DNA of 64,000 nt from Afipia sp049747295 (GCF_049747295.1 NZ_JBMHJM010000001.1:1550001-1614000), one strand, 5' to 3'. Shown: positions 16,115 to 24,840, numbered from the stretch's first letter. Made by a program: numbers and translations. Notes: generated from the sequence alone by a model not told the origin.

Positions 16115-17363
16115 CCGGCTTGATCAGGAATGCGTCCGCGCCAGCTGCGCGCGCAGCCTGCTCGTCCTCGGCACGCCCCGATACGCCGATGATGGCAACA
16201 CGTCCCTGCGGAACGTCCAGCGCGCGAAGACGCCTGATCGTCTCAACGCCATCAATGCCCGGCAACACCATATCCATCAGCACCGCGTCGAATGCGCCCT
16301 GCGTCAGGCGATCAAGCGCGTCTTCACCGCGCCCGATAAATTCCGCGCGATGGCCCAGCTCAATCAAAATGGCGTTGAGCACGACGCGGCCAAACGGATT
16401 GTCCTCGATGCTCAGAATGCGAAGTCCCTGGACGGGAGGTTGCGATGGCTCCCCCATCCCCGCCGGCGTCGCTTTTGACTTCTCCGCGCGCGTCAGTGTC
16501 GCGGTTAAGGTGAACGTGGCACCGCCACCCGGCCGCTGGGCTGCTGTGACGTCGCCGCCCATCGCGCGGGCGAGTTGTTTGACGGACGACAACCCAAGTC
16601 CGGCACCGCCGAAGCGCGACGCGATCGTGGCATTCGCCTGCGAGAATGGCTTGAACAGCCGTTTGATCTCGGTCAGCGACAACCCGATGCCGCTGTCGGA
16701 CACGACGAACGCAACGCGGAGCTTGTCTTGAGCGACCGATGTGACAGCCACATTCAAGGCAACCTCGCCCTGCGCGGTAAACTTCACCGCGTTGTCGATC
16801 AGGTTTTCAAGCGCGGCCCGCAGCCTGACGGAGTCACCAATCACAAAGGCCGGCAGGTCTTCGGGAATGTCCACCTCTGACCGCAGACCCTTTGCTGCGG
16901 CCCGCCCTGTCAACGAATCTCCCACCGCCCGCACCAGCGCGCGGAGATCGAAAAAATCATCCCGAATCGTCAGAATGGAATTACCCCGCCGCGCGGCATC
17001 GACAAACAGCGACGCCAGAGCGGCCAAGTGCTCTGCGCCGACCTTGATGGTCTCGACCCAGCGCCGTTCGCGCTCCCCGAGTTCGGATGTAGCGAGCAGC
17101 GAACTGATGGCGAGAATTCCGGTGAGCGGTGTACGGACCTCATGCGCGAAAGTCGCGAGGGCCGCCTCAACCAGTCCGGCCTCGGTGGATACGGACGGTC
17201 GCTTGGCTCGAGACTTTTTCACGGCTGCTTTCGGAGCGCTCTTCTTCAAAGCCCGCTTTTTGGCGACTCGCTTTTTCGGCGCTCGCTTTGCACCTGCCCG
17301 CTTCACACCTGTTCGCTTGGCAGACGTCTTTTGGCTCCGCTTCACGCGCGATCTCGCCGCCAT
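16053..17363 (-). CDS. Soluble hybrid histidine kinase with receiver domain and histone H1-like tail
   Basis: 436 residues. Residues 1-57 are dominated by Lys, Arg and Ala in KKRxxKK patterns. A HisKA domain follows with the phospho-accepting His74 in 'FAHEVRTPL'. The HATPase domain shows 'ALENLIDNAVKF' (N box), 'DSGIGL' and 'RFGGAGLGLS' (G boxes). The C-terminal receiver domain 'LSIEDNPFGRVVL ... AVLMDMVLPGIDG ... LIKP' has its phospho-acceptor Asp and Lys. No membrane segment or sensor domain is seen, so it is cytoplasmic; the tail could bind DNA or another polyanion (inference). ATG 17363 is preferred over 17390. No cognate regulator gene is adjacent. Confidence 0.9.
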   Translation of the reverse strand: MAARSRVKRSQKTSAKRTGVKRAGAKRAPKKRVAKKRALKKSAPKAAVKKSRAKRPSVSTEAGLVEAALATFAHEVRTPLTGILAISSLLATSELGERERRWVETIKVGAEHLAALASLFVDAARRGNSILTIRDDFFDLRALVRAVGDSLTGRAAAKGLRSEVDIPEDLPAFVIGDSVRLRAALENLIDNAVKFTAQGEVALNVAVTSVAQDKLRVAFVVSDSGIGLSLTEIKRLFKPFSQANATIASRFGGAGLGLSSVKQLARAMGGDVTAAQRPGGGATFTLTATLTRAEKSKATPAGMGEPSQPPVQGLRILSIEDNPFGRVVLNAILIELGHRAEFIGRGEDALDRLTQGAFDAVLMDMVLPGIDGVETIRRLRALDVPQGRVAIIGVSGRAEDEQAARAAGADAFLIKPVNPRALAMALLQAMGRDAAI

Positions 17364-17437
17364 GATCCCTCTTTTATCTACCGGCAACATGCCACGCCGG
17401 GGGCTCCAGAGTCACGCCGGATGGAACCGGTCAACGC

Positions 17438-18319
17438 TCAGAAAATGTCGAGCGAGGTTAATCGCCGGACCTCGTCCGGCGTCACCCCGCCGGCCCGTAG
17501 CGCCCGAAGCGCGGTTGAATGTGTCGATTTGGACAACTTGTGCCCGCTCTCGTCCATCAGGAGGGAATGGTGCCGATAAGCGGGCTCCGGCAGGCCCAGC
17601 AGCCCCTGGAGGAGGCGATGAACGGCGGTCGCCCAGAACAGGTCCTGTCCACGGACGACATGGGTGACGCCCTGGAGGGCGTCGTCAACGACCACCGACA
17701 GATGGTAGCTGGTTGGCGTCTCCTTGCGGGCCAGGATGACGTCACCCCACTGCTCGGGCCTGGCCACGACTTTCCCGGCCTCGCCGTTGGGCCCTTCGCC
17801 CTGCTCAGTCCACGTCAGCGCGCCGGTCCGTGCCAGGGCCGATGTCATGTCGAGCCGCAGGGCGTAGGGTGCACCGGACTGCATTCTCGCTTCACGCTCC
17901 ACGCGCGACCAGTGCCGCGCAGTCCCTGGATAGATCGGCGCGCCATCCGGATCACGCGGCCAAACGCCTGCTTCCTCTTTTTCGCGGACAAGCTGCGCGA
18001 TGTCCGCCCGGCTCTCATAGGCGGGGTAGAGCAAGCCCTCTCCCGCGAGACGCGAAAGCGCCTCGCCGTACAGTGCGAGGTGTTCGGATTGCCGCCGCAC
18101 CGGTTGCTCCCACGTGATCCCGAGCCAAGCCAGATCTTCATAAATCGCGGCTTCATAGTCCGGGCGGCAGCGCGTCGTATCGATGTCCTCAATACGCAAC
18201 AAAAACCGGCCGCCGGTTTTCCGCGCCAGATCGAAGTTCAGCAGCGCCGACCGGGCGTGCCCCAGGTGCAGAAATCCGTTCGGGCTTGGCGCAAATCTGA
18301 AAACGGGTGGCGTTGTCAT
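17438..18319 (-). CDS. gluQRS: Glutamyl-Q tRNA(Asp) synthetase
   Basis: 293 residues, lacking the anticodon-binding domain of true glutamyl-tRNA synthetases. 'APSPNGFLHLGHARSAL' is the HIGH region, 'LRIEDIDTTRC' follows, and 'HKLSKST' is the KMSKS counterpart. It glutamylates queuosine in tRNA(Asp). The Zn-binding Cys residues of the E. coli enzyme are missing: the 'YPAYESRADI' segment stands where a CxC pair would be. Two later in-frame ATGs and one upstream (18352) exist; 18319 gives the family start. Confidence 0.9.
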   Translation of the reverse strand: MTTPPVFRFAPSPNGFLHLGHARSALLNFDLARKTGGRFLLRIEDIDTTRCRPDYEAAIYEDLAWLGITWEQPVRRQSEHLALYGEALSRLAGEGLLYPAYESRADIAQLVREKEEAGVWPRDPDGAPIYPGTARHWSRVEREARMQSGAPYALRLDMTSALARTGALTWTEQGEGPNGEAGKVVARPEQWGDVILARKETPTSYHLSVVVDDALQGVTHVVRGQDLFWATAVHRLLQGLLGLPEPAYRHHSLLMDESGHKLSKSTHSTALRALRAGGVTPDEVRRLTSLDIF

Positions 18320-18360
18320 CTCAAACTCTGGTCGACGACGCGCGGCGGGCATTTGCGCTG

Positions 18361-18433
18361 GTGTGGCGTCTCGCAATTGCCGACCTCTCTTGCAGCTAGC
18401 GTCTTATCGGCAATTGCGAGACAAAAGCCACAC
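18361..18433. repeat. Long intergenic hairpin A: 16-bp perfect stem, 23-nt loop, 7-bp outer stem
   Basis: GTCTCGCAATTGCCGA (18368-18383) is exactly complementary to TCGGCAATTGCGAGAC (18407-18422) around a 23-nt loop. Outside a 4-nt A bulge, GTGTGGC (18361-18367) pairs with GCCACAC (18427-18433). It lies between gluQRS and the glycosylase gene, divergent genes, so it is not a normal terminator. The loop and flanks contain CTAGCGTCTTAT (18396-18407). Confidence 0.85.
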
Positions 18434-18462
18434 TAGAATTATAGGTTTGCTAGTGTCCTATC

Positions 18463-18514
18463 GTCTCCGAATAACCGTGCGAGCGGGCGGCAAATTGGTC
18501 GGTTATTCGGAGAC
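18463..18514. repeat. Long intergenic hairpin B: 15-bp perfect stem, 22-nt loop
   Basis: GTCTCCGAATAACCG (18463-18477) is exactly complementary to CGGTTATTCGGAGAC (18500-18514), with a 22-nt G-rich loop. It is flanked by CTAGTGTCCTAT (18450-18461) and CTAGCGTCCGAT (18521-18532). It ends 25 nt before the glycosylase start codon. Confidence 0.85.
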
Positions 18515-18539
18515 GGGAGACTAGCGTCCGATTCCCTTC

Positions 18540-19319
18540 ATGCTGATGAATTCAATGACAGTCCACCTCAACACGCAAGCCGACCTCGAAGAAGCCATTC
18601 AAGCGCTGGTCAAGCTCGACCCACGGCTCGGGCCGGTGCTGGATATCGCGGGCATGCCGTCGCTACGCCGGCGCGAACCGGGCTTTGCCGGTCTCGCCGC
18701 CATCATCTGCGGCCAGCAGCTTTCCACATCTGCCGCAGCCGCGATCTGGGGCCGCGTCAGCACGGCTTTCAATCCGTTCGATCACGAGAAGCTGAAAAGT
18801 GCGCGCGCCGACCGCCTCGGCCGCCTTGGCCTGTCCGCTGCAAAGATCAAAACACTGAAGTTCATTGCACGAGAGCTCAGCGAGGAACGCCTCAACCTCG
18901 ACGTGCTGGCCGAAGAGGACGCCGATGCCGCCCATGCAACGCTGACGAAACTGCATGGCATCGGCCCTTGGACCGCGGACATCTATCTGCTGTTCTGTCT
19001 TGGACACGGTGACGCTTGGCCGGCCGGTGATCTTGCTGTGCAGGAAGCGATGCGGATCGGTCTCGGATTGAAGTCACGACCGACCGTGAAAGAGATGCAG
19101 CCCTTGGCAGAGCCGTGGCGTCCGCTACGTGGCGCAGCGGCGCATCTGTGGTGGTTGTATTATCGCGCGGTGAAGAAACGCGAAGGTGTGTTGTCGTCGG
19201 ACGACAAGGCCACCACAAAAGCCGCGACGAAACCTGCTTCAGGAAAGAAACCCGTTTTAAACAAGGCACTTGTCGCAAAGAAGTCATCGGCAAAGGGAAA
19301 GATCACGCCACGGAAGTGA
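18540..19319 (+). CDS. AlkA-type DNA-3-methyladenine glycosylase II
   Basis: 259 residues. The helix-hairpin-helix-GPD core is clear: 'AAIICGQQLSTSAAAAIWGR', then 'LTKLHGIGPWTADIYLLFCLGHGDAWPAGDLAV' with the catalytic Asp in 'AGDLA'. It removes alkylated bases in base-excision repair. Compared with E. coli AlkA it lacks the N-terminal TBP-like domain. The last 45 residues are Lys/Ala/Ser-rich (KTTKAATK, AKKSSAKGK), a probable nonspecific DNA-binding tail. ATGs at 18540, 18546 and 18555 are all possible; no good ribosome site is seen because hairpin B lies just upstream. Confidence 0.9.
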   Translation: MLMNSMTVHLNTQADLEEAIQALVKLDPRLGPVLDIAGMPSLRRREPGFAGLAAIICGQQLSTSAAAAIWGRVSTAFNPFDHEKLKSARADRLGRLGLSAAKIKTLKFIARELSEERLNLDVLAEEDADAAHATLTKLHGIGPWTADIYLLFCLGHGDAWPAGDLAVQEAMRIGLGLKSRPTVKEMQPLAEPWRPLRGAAAHLWWLYYRAVKKREGVLSSDDKATTKAATKPASGKKPVLNKALVAKKSSAKGKITPRK

Positions 19320-19342
19320 AACTCTAAAGCGGGAGCACGGGC

Positions 19343-20437
19343 ATGACAGCGTCCACGCAGTTTGTCGTCGCACGTGATGATCTGAAGACCTGCAGGCTCA
19401 TCGAGACACCGCTGCCCGAAGTGACGCAGCTGCCCGAGACCGGTTTGCTGGTGAAGGTCGAGCGCTGCGCCTTCACGGCGAACAACATCACCTACGCGCT
19501 GCTCGGGGACCAATTGAAGTACTGGGATCTGTTCCCGGCGCCGGAGGGCTTCGGCAACATCCCGGTCTGGGGTTTTGGCAAGGTCGTCCAATCACGACAC
19601 CCGGATGTCGCCGCTGGCGAGATTCTGTTCGGTTATTTCCCGATGGCCACGTACCTCGTGATCGAAGCCTCTGACGTGAAGAAAGCGGCTCTGCGTGACG
19701 GCGCCGCCCATCGCCAAAGCGTATCCCCGGTCTACAATTCCTATGCACGGGTGACCGGCGATCCAGCCTTCGCCGGTCGTGAGGGCGACTACCAGGCGCT
19801 GCTGCGGCCGCTGTTCATGCTGTCCTTCCTGGTGGATGATTTTCTTGCCGACAGCGATTTCTTCGGCGCGCAAAACGTCATCCTCTCGAGCGCCTCAAGC
19901 AAGACGGCGTTCGGCCTGGCGTGGCTGCTGCACTCCCATCGCAAGCCGGTGCGTGTCATCGGCCTCACATCCGCGGCAAACGCCGCGTTCGTTCAGTCAC
20001 TCGGCTGCTATGACAAGATCGTGAACTACGACAAGATCAACGACATGCCGGCGACCGCGCCGGTCGCATTCGTCGATATGGCGGGGAACGCCGACCTGCG
20101 CGGCAAGCTGCACCGGCACTTCGGCGCGCAGATGAAATATAGCAGCCGCGTGGGCCTGACCCATCAGGATGCCGGCTCCGACGACGACGCGCTGCCCGGC
20201 GCGAAGCCGACTTGGTTCTTTGCGCCTGATCAACTCCGCAAGCGCGCCAAGGAATGGGGACCCGGCGGCATTGACCAGCGATTCGCGGCCGTCTGGTCGG
20301 GCTTTACAAGGGCACTGGGACCCAAGCTCGAGATCGTGGAAAGCCGCGGCGCCAACGCCGTCCAGAAAGTCTATCTGGACACGCTGAAAGGCGACGTACG
20401 GCCCTCACAGGCCCATATGTTGTCGCTTGCCGAATAA
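19343..20437 (+). CDS. DUF2855 family protein (MDR-like)
   Basis: 364 residues. 'VKVERCAFTANNITYALLGDQLKYWDLFPAPEGFGNIPVWGFG' and 'YNSYARVTGDPAF' with a Rossmann-like middle 'NVILSSASSKTAFGLAWLL' match DUF2855, proteins related to medium-chain dehydrogenases without a known reaction. GGGAG precedes ATG 19343. It lies 23 bp after the glycosylase gene in the same direction. Confidence 0.9.
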   Translation: MTASTQFVVARDDLKTCRLIETPLPEVTQLPETGLLVKVERCAFTANNITYALLGDQLKYWDLFPAPEGFGNIPVWGFGKVVQSRHPDVAAGEILFGYFPMATYLVIEASDVKKAALRDGAAHRQSVSPVYNSYARVTGDPAFAGREGDYQALLRPLFMLSFLVDDFLADSDFFGAQNVILSSASSKTAFGLAWLLHSHRKPVRVIGLTSAANAAFVQSLGCYDKIVNYDKINDMPATAPVAFVDMAGNADLRGKLHRHFGAQMKYSSRVGLTHQDAGSDDDALPGAKPTWFFAPDQLRKRAKEWGPGGIDQRFAAVWSGFTRALGPKLEIVESRGANAVQKVYLDTLKGDVRPSQAHMLSLAE

Positions 20438-20571
20438 GGCGGGAACATGGTCCAGGACAAAATCATGCCTCTGGAGACGCACGGAAACGCTCTTCACAAT
20501 CCCGTCACGCTCCCTGTAGTATGTCGTTTGCAAGCTGCTTCGCAGCCAAATTAGGGGGCCAGGAGCGTTAC

Positions 20572-21129
20572 TTGAACGCACATGTCTCGCAAGGTGGTTG
20601 GCCGGCACTGGTGCTAAATGCGGACTTCCGGCCGCTCAGTTACTATCCGCTCTCGCTTTGGTCGTGGCAGGACACGATCAAGGCGGTTTTTCTCGACCGC
20701 GTGAATATCGTTGCCAATTACGATCACGCGGTTCACAGCCCATCGTTCGAGATGCAGCTGCCGAGCGTGGTCTCGCTCAAGTCGTTCGTTCAGCCGACGA
20801 CGCATCCGGCCTTCACCCGGTTCAACGTTTTCCTGCGTGATCGCTTCACCTGCCAATACTGCACGTCGCAGGACGATCTGACCTTCGACCACATCATCCC
20901 GCGCTCGCGCGGGGGACAGACAACCTGGGAAAACGTGGTCGCGGCGTGTTCGCCTTGCAATCTCCGCAAGGGCAACATGACCATGGAACAGGCGAGGATG
21001 TTCCCGCGCCAAACGCCCTACGCACCGACGGTTCATCAGCTTCACAGAAACGGCCGGCTGTTTCCGCCGAACTATCTGCACGAAAGCTGGCTCGACTATC
21101 TCTATTGGGACACCGAACTGGATCCGTAA
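20572..21129 (+). CDS. HNH endonuclease family protein
   Basis: 185 residues. Metal-binding pairs 'CQYC' and 'CSPC' frame 'LTFDHIIPRSRGGQTTWENVVAAC', a full HNH core with the DH catalytic pair. The N-terminal 'GGWPALVLNADFRPLSYYPLSLWSWQDTIKAVFLDRV' marks the widespread chromosomal HNH subfamily, not a phage or restriction enzyme; its biological role is unknown. TTG 20572 with AGGAG 7 nt upstream is preferred over ATG 20521, which gives an unlike N-terminus. Confidence 0.9.
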   Translation: MNAHVSQGGWPALVLNADFRPLSYYPLSLWSWQDTIKAVFLDRVNIVANYDHAVHSPSFEMQLPSVVSLKSFVQPTTHPAFTRFNVFLRDRFTCQYCTSQDDLTFDHIIPRSRGGQTTWENVVAACSPCNLRKGNMTMEQARMFPRQTPYAPTVHQLHRNGRLFPPNYLHESWLDYLYWDTELDP

Positions 21130-21156
21130 ATCGATCGTGCTCCTGGCATCTCACGA

Positions 21157-21194
21157 AATGCGCCGGCCTCCTTATCGAGGCCGGCGCATTGGTT
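21157..21194. terminator. Bidirectional terminator
   Basis: A 14-bp perfect stem, AATGCGCCGGCCTC (21157-21170) against GAGGCCGGCGCATT (21177-21190), with a 6-nt loop and TTTT after the + strand side. It separates the convergent HNH and SDR genes. Confidence 0.9.
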
Positions 21195-22001
21195 TTAGAC
21201 GGTTGCCAGCTTGTAGCGTGATGCCGCTTCCGTGCGGGACAGATACGGCCCAAGATTCTTTCTGGCCGTGTCGTACGTCTCCCAGACACCCGCATCGGGC
21301 AGCGAGGGAATTGTGATCAGTTCACGTTGATCGAAGCCTGCGAGCGCGGCGTCGACCATCTCTTCAGCCGACATCACAATCTCTTGCGGCAGATGCTCGA
21401 CGGGCACCCCGGCCCGGCTCCAGAATTCCGTCCGCGTCGCACCCGGAAGCACGGCTTGGACCTGAACACCCTTGCCGCCGATCTCATGGTTCAGCGATTG
21501 CGTAAAGCTGACGACGTAAGCTTTCGTGCCGCCGTAGGTGCCGTTCAGAAGCTCAGGCGCAACCGCAACGATCGACGAGATGTTGATGATGACGCCGTTG
21601 CCCCGTGCAACGAACCCGGGCGCGGCGGCCCGCGTCAGCCGCGTCAAGGCGGTCACGTTGAGCTGGATCATCGCGTCGAGCTGATCAACATCCGAATCGA
21701 TCAATGGTTTGGTGGCACCGACGCCAGCGTTGTTGATGAGCGCCGTAATCGTCGCGTCCGTCTTCAATCGCTCCTCGACCTTGAGCAGGTCGGCTTTGGC
21801 GTTCAGGTCGGCGGCAAGAATATCGACCTTGCGGCCGGTCTCCTTTGCGAGCCGCGCCGCCAGCGATTCAAGCCGCGACGTGTCACGTGCGACCAGGATC
21901 AGGTCGTAGCCGCGCCGTGCGAAGCGATCTGCGTAGATGGCTCCAATTCCCGAAGACGATCCGGTGATTAGGGCTGTGCCCTTGCTGGATGGATTGGACA
22001 T
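21195..22001 (-). CDS. Short-chain dehydrogenase/reductase
   Basis: 268 residues. 'ALITGSSSGIGAIYADRFA' (residues 9-27) binds NAD(P), 'LINNAGVG' near 88-95 is the stabilising motif, and the catalytic Ser and Tyr-x3-Lys lie in 'IINISSIVA' and 'YGGTKAY'. Substrate unknown. Divergent from the GlxA-type regulator at 22110, which probably controls it. Confidence 0.9.
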   Translation of the reverse strand: MSNPSSKGTALITGSSSGIGAIYADRFARRGYDLILVARDTSRLESLAARLAKETGRKVDILAADLNAKADLLKVEERLKTDATITALINNAGVGATKPLIDSDVDQLDAMIQLNVTALTRLTRAAAPGFVARGNGVIINISSIVAVAPELLNGTYGGTKAYVVSFTQSLNHEIGGKGVQVQAVLPGATRTEFWSRAGVPVEHLPQEIVMSAEEMVDAALAGFDQRELITIPSLPDAGVWETYDTARKNLGPYLSRTEAASRYKLATV

Positions 22002-22059
22002 ATCGAAGGCTCCTGTTTCCTGACCCGGCGAGCCGCCGGCGTTGACGGAGCCAACCTAG

Positions 22060-22092
22060 GAGACTATGTAAATGTCTCAAATGTCATTCTTA
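22060..22092. promoter_or_regulatory. Candidate operator between SDR and GlxA-type regulator
   Basis: GAGAC (22060-22064) and GTCTC (22074-22078) form an inverted repeat over AT-rich DNA, and AATGTC occurs twice (22072-22077 and 22081-22086 region). The site lies in the 108-bp divergent space, so the AraC-type regulator could act on both promoters from here. Confidence 0.35.
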
Positions 22093-22109
22093 CCTCATTT
22101 CGGGACATC

Positions 22110-23054
22110 ATGAAAAAGATCGGCCTCGTGGTTTTTCCGGGTTTCCAAGTCCTGGACCTTGTCGCGGCAACGGCCTTTGAGCTCGCGAACGCCGCCGCTC
22201 AACGTCCTGTCTACGACGTCCATCTGTTGTCCGAGGGGGGCGGATTGGTCACCAGTTCATCAGGCGTGCGCGTCGAGACCGAGCGCTTCGCCGATCCTGC
22301 GTTCGATACCGTCATGACCATGGGCGCGATGGACGTGGCGCCATCGACGCCCGGACTGCTTGCCTTTCTCAATAAGGCGCGCGCCGCATCGCGACGCACG
22401 GCAAGCATCTGCACCGGCGCGTTCGTCCTCGCCGAAGCCGGCCTTCTCGATGGCCGCCGCGCAACCACCCACTGGGCTTTCGCGAGAAACATGCAGCAGC
22501 AGTTTCCGAAGATCAAAGTTCAGGAAGACAAAATCTACATTGTCGACGATGACGTCTGGACGTCCGCAGGCATGACGGCCGGCATCGATCTTTGCCTCGC
22601 TTTGATCGAGGCCGACCTCGGCGTCGAGATATCCCGCACCATCGCCAAGAAGCTTGTGGTCTATCATCGGCGCACAGGCGGGCAGTCGCAGTTCTCGGCT
22701 CTCCTGGAGCTTGAGCCGAAATCGGACCGCATCCAGACCGCGCTGGCGTATGCCCGGGAGAACCTGCAGAAAGACTTGTCCGTCGAGTCGCTTGCCGAAG
22801 TGGCGAGGCTCAGCCCACGTCAATTCAGCCGGGCGTTCCGGTCCGAAACCGGACAATCCCCTGCGAAGGCCATTGAGAATCTTCGTGTCGAAGCGGCACG
22901 GATCATGATCGACGAGGGCGAGCATCCCATCGATATCGTTGCGCGCGAGACCGGCTTCTCAGATCCTGAACGGATGAGACGTGCTTTCCTGCGCGCGTTC
23001 GGCCAGCCCCCACAGGCGATCAAGCGTGCTGCACGACTGAGGCAAGTCGCATAG
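22110..23054 (+). CDS. GlxA-family transcriptional regulator (DJ-1/PfpI plus AraC HTH)
   Basis: 314 residues. The first 190 residues are a DJ-1/PfpI-like domain ('GLVVFPGFQVLDLVA', 'ASICTGAFVLAEAGLLDG' with the nucleophile-elbow Cys, 'TSAGMTAGIDLCL'). Residues about 215-314 hold two helix-turn-helix units of the AraC type ('LSVESLAEVARLSPRQFSRAFRSETG' and 'PIDIVARETGFSDPERMRRAFLRAFG'). Such proteins respond to small metabolites. It is divergent from the SDR gene, its likely target. Confidence 0.93.
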   Translation: MKKIGLVVFPGFQVLDLVAATAFELANAAAQRPVYDVHLLSEGGGLVTSSSGVRVETERFADPAFDTVMTMGAMDVAPSTPGLLAFLNKARAASRRTASICTGAFVLAEAGLLDGRRATTHWAFARNMQQQFPKIKVQEDKIYIVDDDVWTSAGMTAGIDLCLALIEADLGVEISRTIAKKLVVYHRRTGGQSQFSALLELEPKSDRIQTALAYARENLQKDLSVESLAEVARLSPRQFSRAFRSETGQSPAKAIENLRVEAARIMIDEGEHPIDIVARETGFSDPERMRRAFLRAFGQPPQAIKRAARLRQVA

Positions 23055-23085
23055 GCGAAGCCGTAAAGCACTTACCCCAAAAATG

Positions 23086-23114
23086 AATAAGGCCCCGTGA
23101 GGGGCCTTATTTTT
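23086..23114. terminator. Bidirectional terminator between GlxA-type gene and HU gene
   Basis: AATAAGGCCCC (23086-23096) pairs with GGGGCCTTATT (23101-23111) around GTGA, with T-runs on both strands. It ends exactly at the HU stop codon. Confidence 0.92.
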
Positions 23115-23415
23115 AGACCGCGTCCTTCGCAGCCTTGACCGGGCGGGCCCGGACAATCTTGCGGGCCGGCTTGGCCTTGAACACCATCGGCTCACCGGTG
23201 AAGGGGTTGGTGCCCTTGCGTGCCTTGGTGGCGGGCTTCTTGATCACGACGAACTTGGCAAAGCCGGGAACGAGGAAGAGGCCGTTCTTCTTCAGTTCCT
23301 TGTAGCCGATGGTCGCCATCGTCTCGATAACACCCTTGATGTCCTTCTTCGAAAGCTCCGAGTGCTGCTCGTTGATCTTCTCAATGAGCTGCGACTTCGT
23401 CATTTGGGTTGCCAT
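23113..23415 (-). CDS. HU-family nucleoid DNA-binding protein
   Basis: 100 residues. 'MTKSQLIEKINEQHSELSKKDIKGVIETMA' is the helical dimerisation half and 'FLVPGFAKFVVIKKPATKARKGTNPFTGEPMVFKAKPA' the DNA-binding beta arm. The last residues are Lys/Arg/Ala-rich, longer than E. coli HU, as common in this order. TTGGAG lies before ATG 23415; the longer frame to 23532 reads through the promoter. Confidence 0.95.
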   Translation of the reverse strand: MATQMTKSQLIEKINEQHSELSKKDIKGVIETMATIGYKELKKNGLFLVPGFAKFVVIKKPATKARKGTNPFTGEPMVFKAKPARKIVRARPVKAAKDAV

Positions 23416-23639
23416 TGTGTCTCCAATTGCGTTGATTCGAATCATCGAACAGTATTGCGAAATCGGCGTTTCGCCTCGTACAGAATGCGATCTACACAGG
23501 AAAAAATGGGGTTTTTTGCAAAAAAATCGCATTTTCCCGCAGAATCCGGGGGAAATCGGACCTCGACAACCGCAGATACCTTAAAAAAAGGGGAATCGGG
23601 GCTGACCGCGGGAGGGCAAATCGCTCTTGCCAAAATCCC

Positions 23640-24362
23640 TCAGCGCAGCAGGAGGGTGGCCGCGAGCGGCACCAGAAGCGACGTCACCAGTGCATTGAGA
23701 CCCATGGCGATGCCGGCGAACACGCCCGCAACCTCGTCGACCTGAAACGCCCTGGCCGTACCAATGCCGTGCGATGCAAGGCCTGCCGCAAAACCGCGGG
23801 CGCGGAAGTCGGTAATGCCCAGCCTGTTCATGGTCGGGGTCACGACAATGGCTCCCATGATACCAGTAAGGACAGTCGCAACCGCGGTGATCGCCGGATT
23901 TGCCCCGAGCGTTTCGCTAATGCCCATGGCCACGCCTGCGGTCACCGATTTCGGTGCCAGCGACAGCACCACATCCCTCGGCAGCCCGGCCAGTTCAGCG
24001 AACAGCACCACCGAGACAATGGCTGTGAGACACCCCACCACCAGCGCCATCAGCATCGGCACGATGGCCGACATCACGGTCTTGCGGTTCTCATAAAGTG
24101 GTATGGCGAGTGCGACGGTCGCGGGGCCAAGCAGGAAATGCACGAACTGGGCACCACCGAAATAGACAGTGTAGCTGGTCCCGGTGAGATGCAGGAAAAC
24201 GCCGACGATCCAGATCGAATGCAGCACCGGGTTGGCGAGGGGATGCCGATGGGTCGCCTGGGAAATAGCGTCGGCGACCGCGTAAACGACCAGCGTCACA
24301 GTCAGCCAGAGCAGCGGCGTCTGGGACAGGTACACCCACAGCGAGAACGGATTGTTGTTCAT
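23640..24362 (-). CDS. LrgB/CidB-family membrane protein
   Basis: 240 residues with about seven membrane segments. 'LGPATVALAIPLYENR', 'SLAPKSVTAGVAMGISE' and 'GLASHGIGTARAF' are the conserved LrgB motifs. The family acts with LrgA/CidA-type holin-like proteins; in plants and some bacteria members carry glycolate or pyruvate. Its ATG overlaps the lrgA-type stop as ATGA, so the two are translationally coupled. Confidence 0.92.
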   Translation of the reverse strand: MNNNPFSLWVYLSQTPLLWLTVTLVVYAVADAISQATHRHPLANPVLHSIWIVGVFLHLTGTSYTVYFGGAQFVHFLLGPATVALAIPLYENRKTVMSAIVPMLMALVVGCLTAIVSVVLFAELAGLPRDVVLSLAPKSVTAGVAMGISETLGANPAITAVATVLTGIMGAIVVTPTMNRLGITDFRARGFAAGLASHGIGTARAFQVDEVAGVFAGIAMGLNALVTSLLVPLAATLLLR

Positions 24363-24745
24363 GGCGCGCTCCGGCGCCGTGCGATGATCCGGCTCGTGAG
24401 CAGAAAGGTCCCGGCCGTGACCAACAAGGTGACGAGCACAGATCCGACAAGGATGATGAAGATCGCGATGCCGTGCTGCGCCAGCAGGTCGAGTTGCTGC
24501 ACGATGCCAACACCCGCCGGCACGAACAACAGTGACAGATGCGCCAGCATGCCTTTCGCAGTGCCTTCGACCGCGCCCCGCCGCAACGGTCCGCGTGCCA
24601 GCACTGTAAAACGATCGCGCAGCACAAGCGCGACAAAAAGAAAGATCAGTCCGATCACCGGCCCCGGCAACGGCAGGTGCAGACCGCGGACGATCACTTC
24701 ACCGATCAACTGGCAAATCAAAATCAGGCTGAGATTGGCGATCAT
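24359..24745 (-). CDS. LrgA/CidA-family holin-like membrane protein
   Basis: 128 residues with four hydrophobic helices. 'LPLPGPVIGLIFLFVAL' and 'LLFVPAGVGIVQ' are the family signatures. ATG 24745 begins the recognisable protein; the frame extends to 24952 over the LssY gene end but that part is not membrane-like. Partner of the LrgB-type gene. Confidence 0.9.
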   Translation of the reverse strand: MIANLSLILICQLIGEVIVRGLHLPLPGPVIGLIFLFVALVLRDRFTVLARGPLRRGAVEGTAKGMLAHLSLLFVPAGVGIVQQLDLLAQHGIAIFIILVGSVLVTLLVTAGTFLLTSRIIARRRSAP

Positions 24746-24840
24746 ACGGCGCTCCAGCGGCTCATCCGCCACTCTGCTGGGTGCGCGGCATGCGCGCAAG
24801 CACCAGAGATCGGAGATCGCGAGCGGGAGACAGTTGCGCT

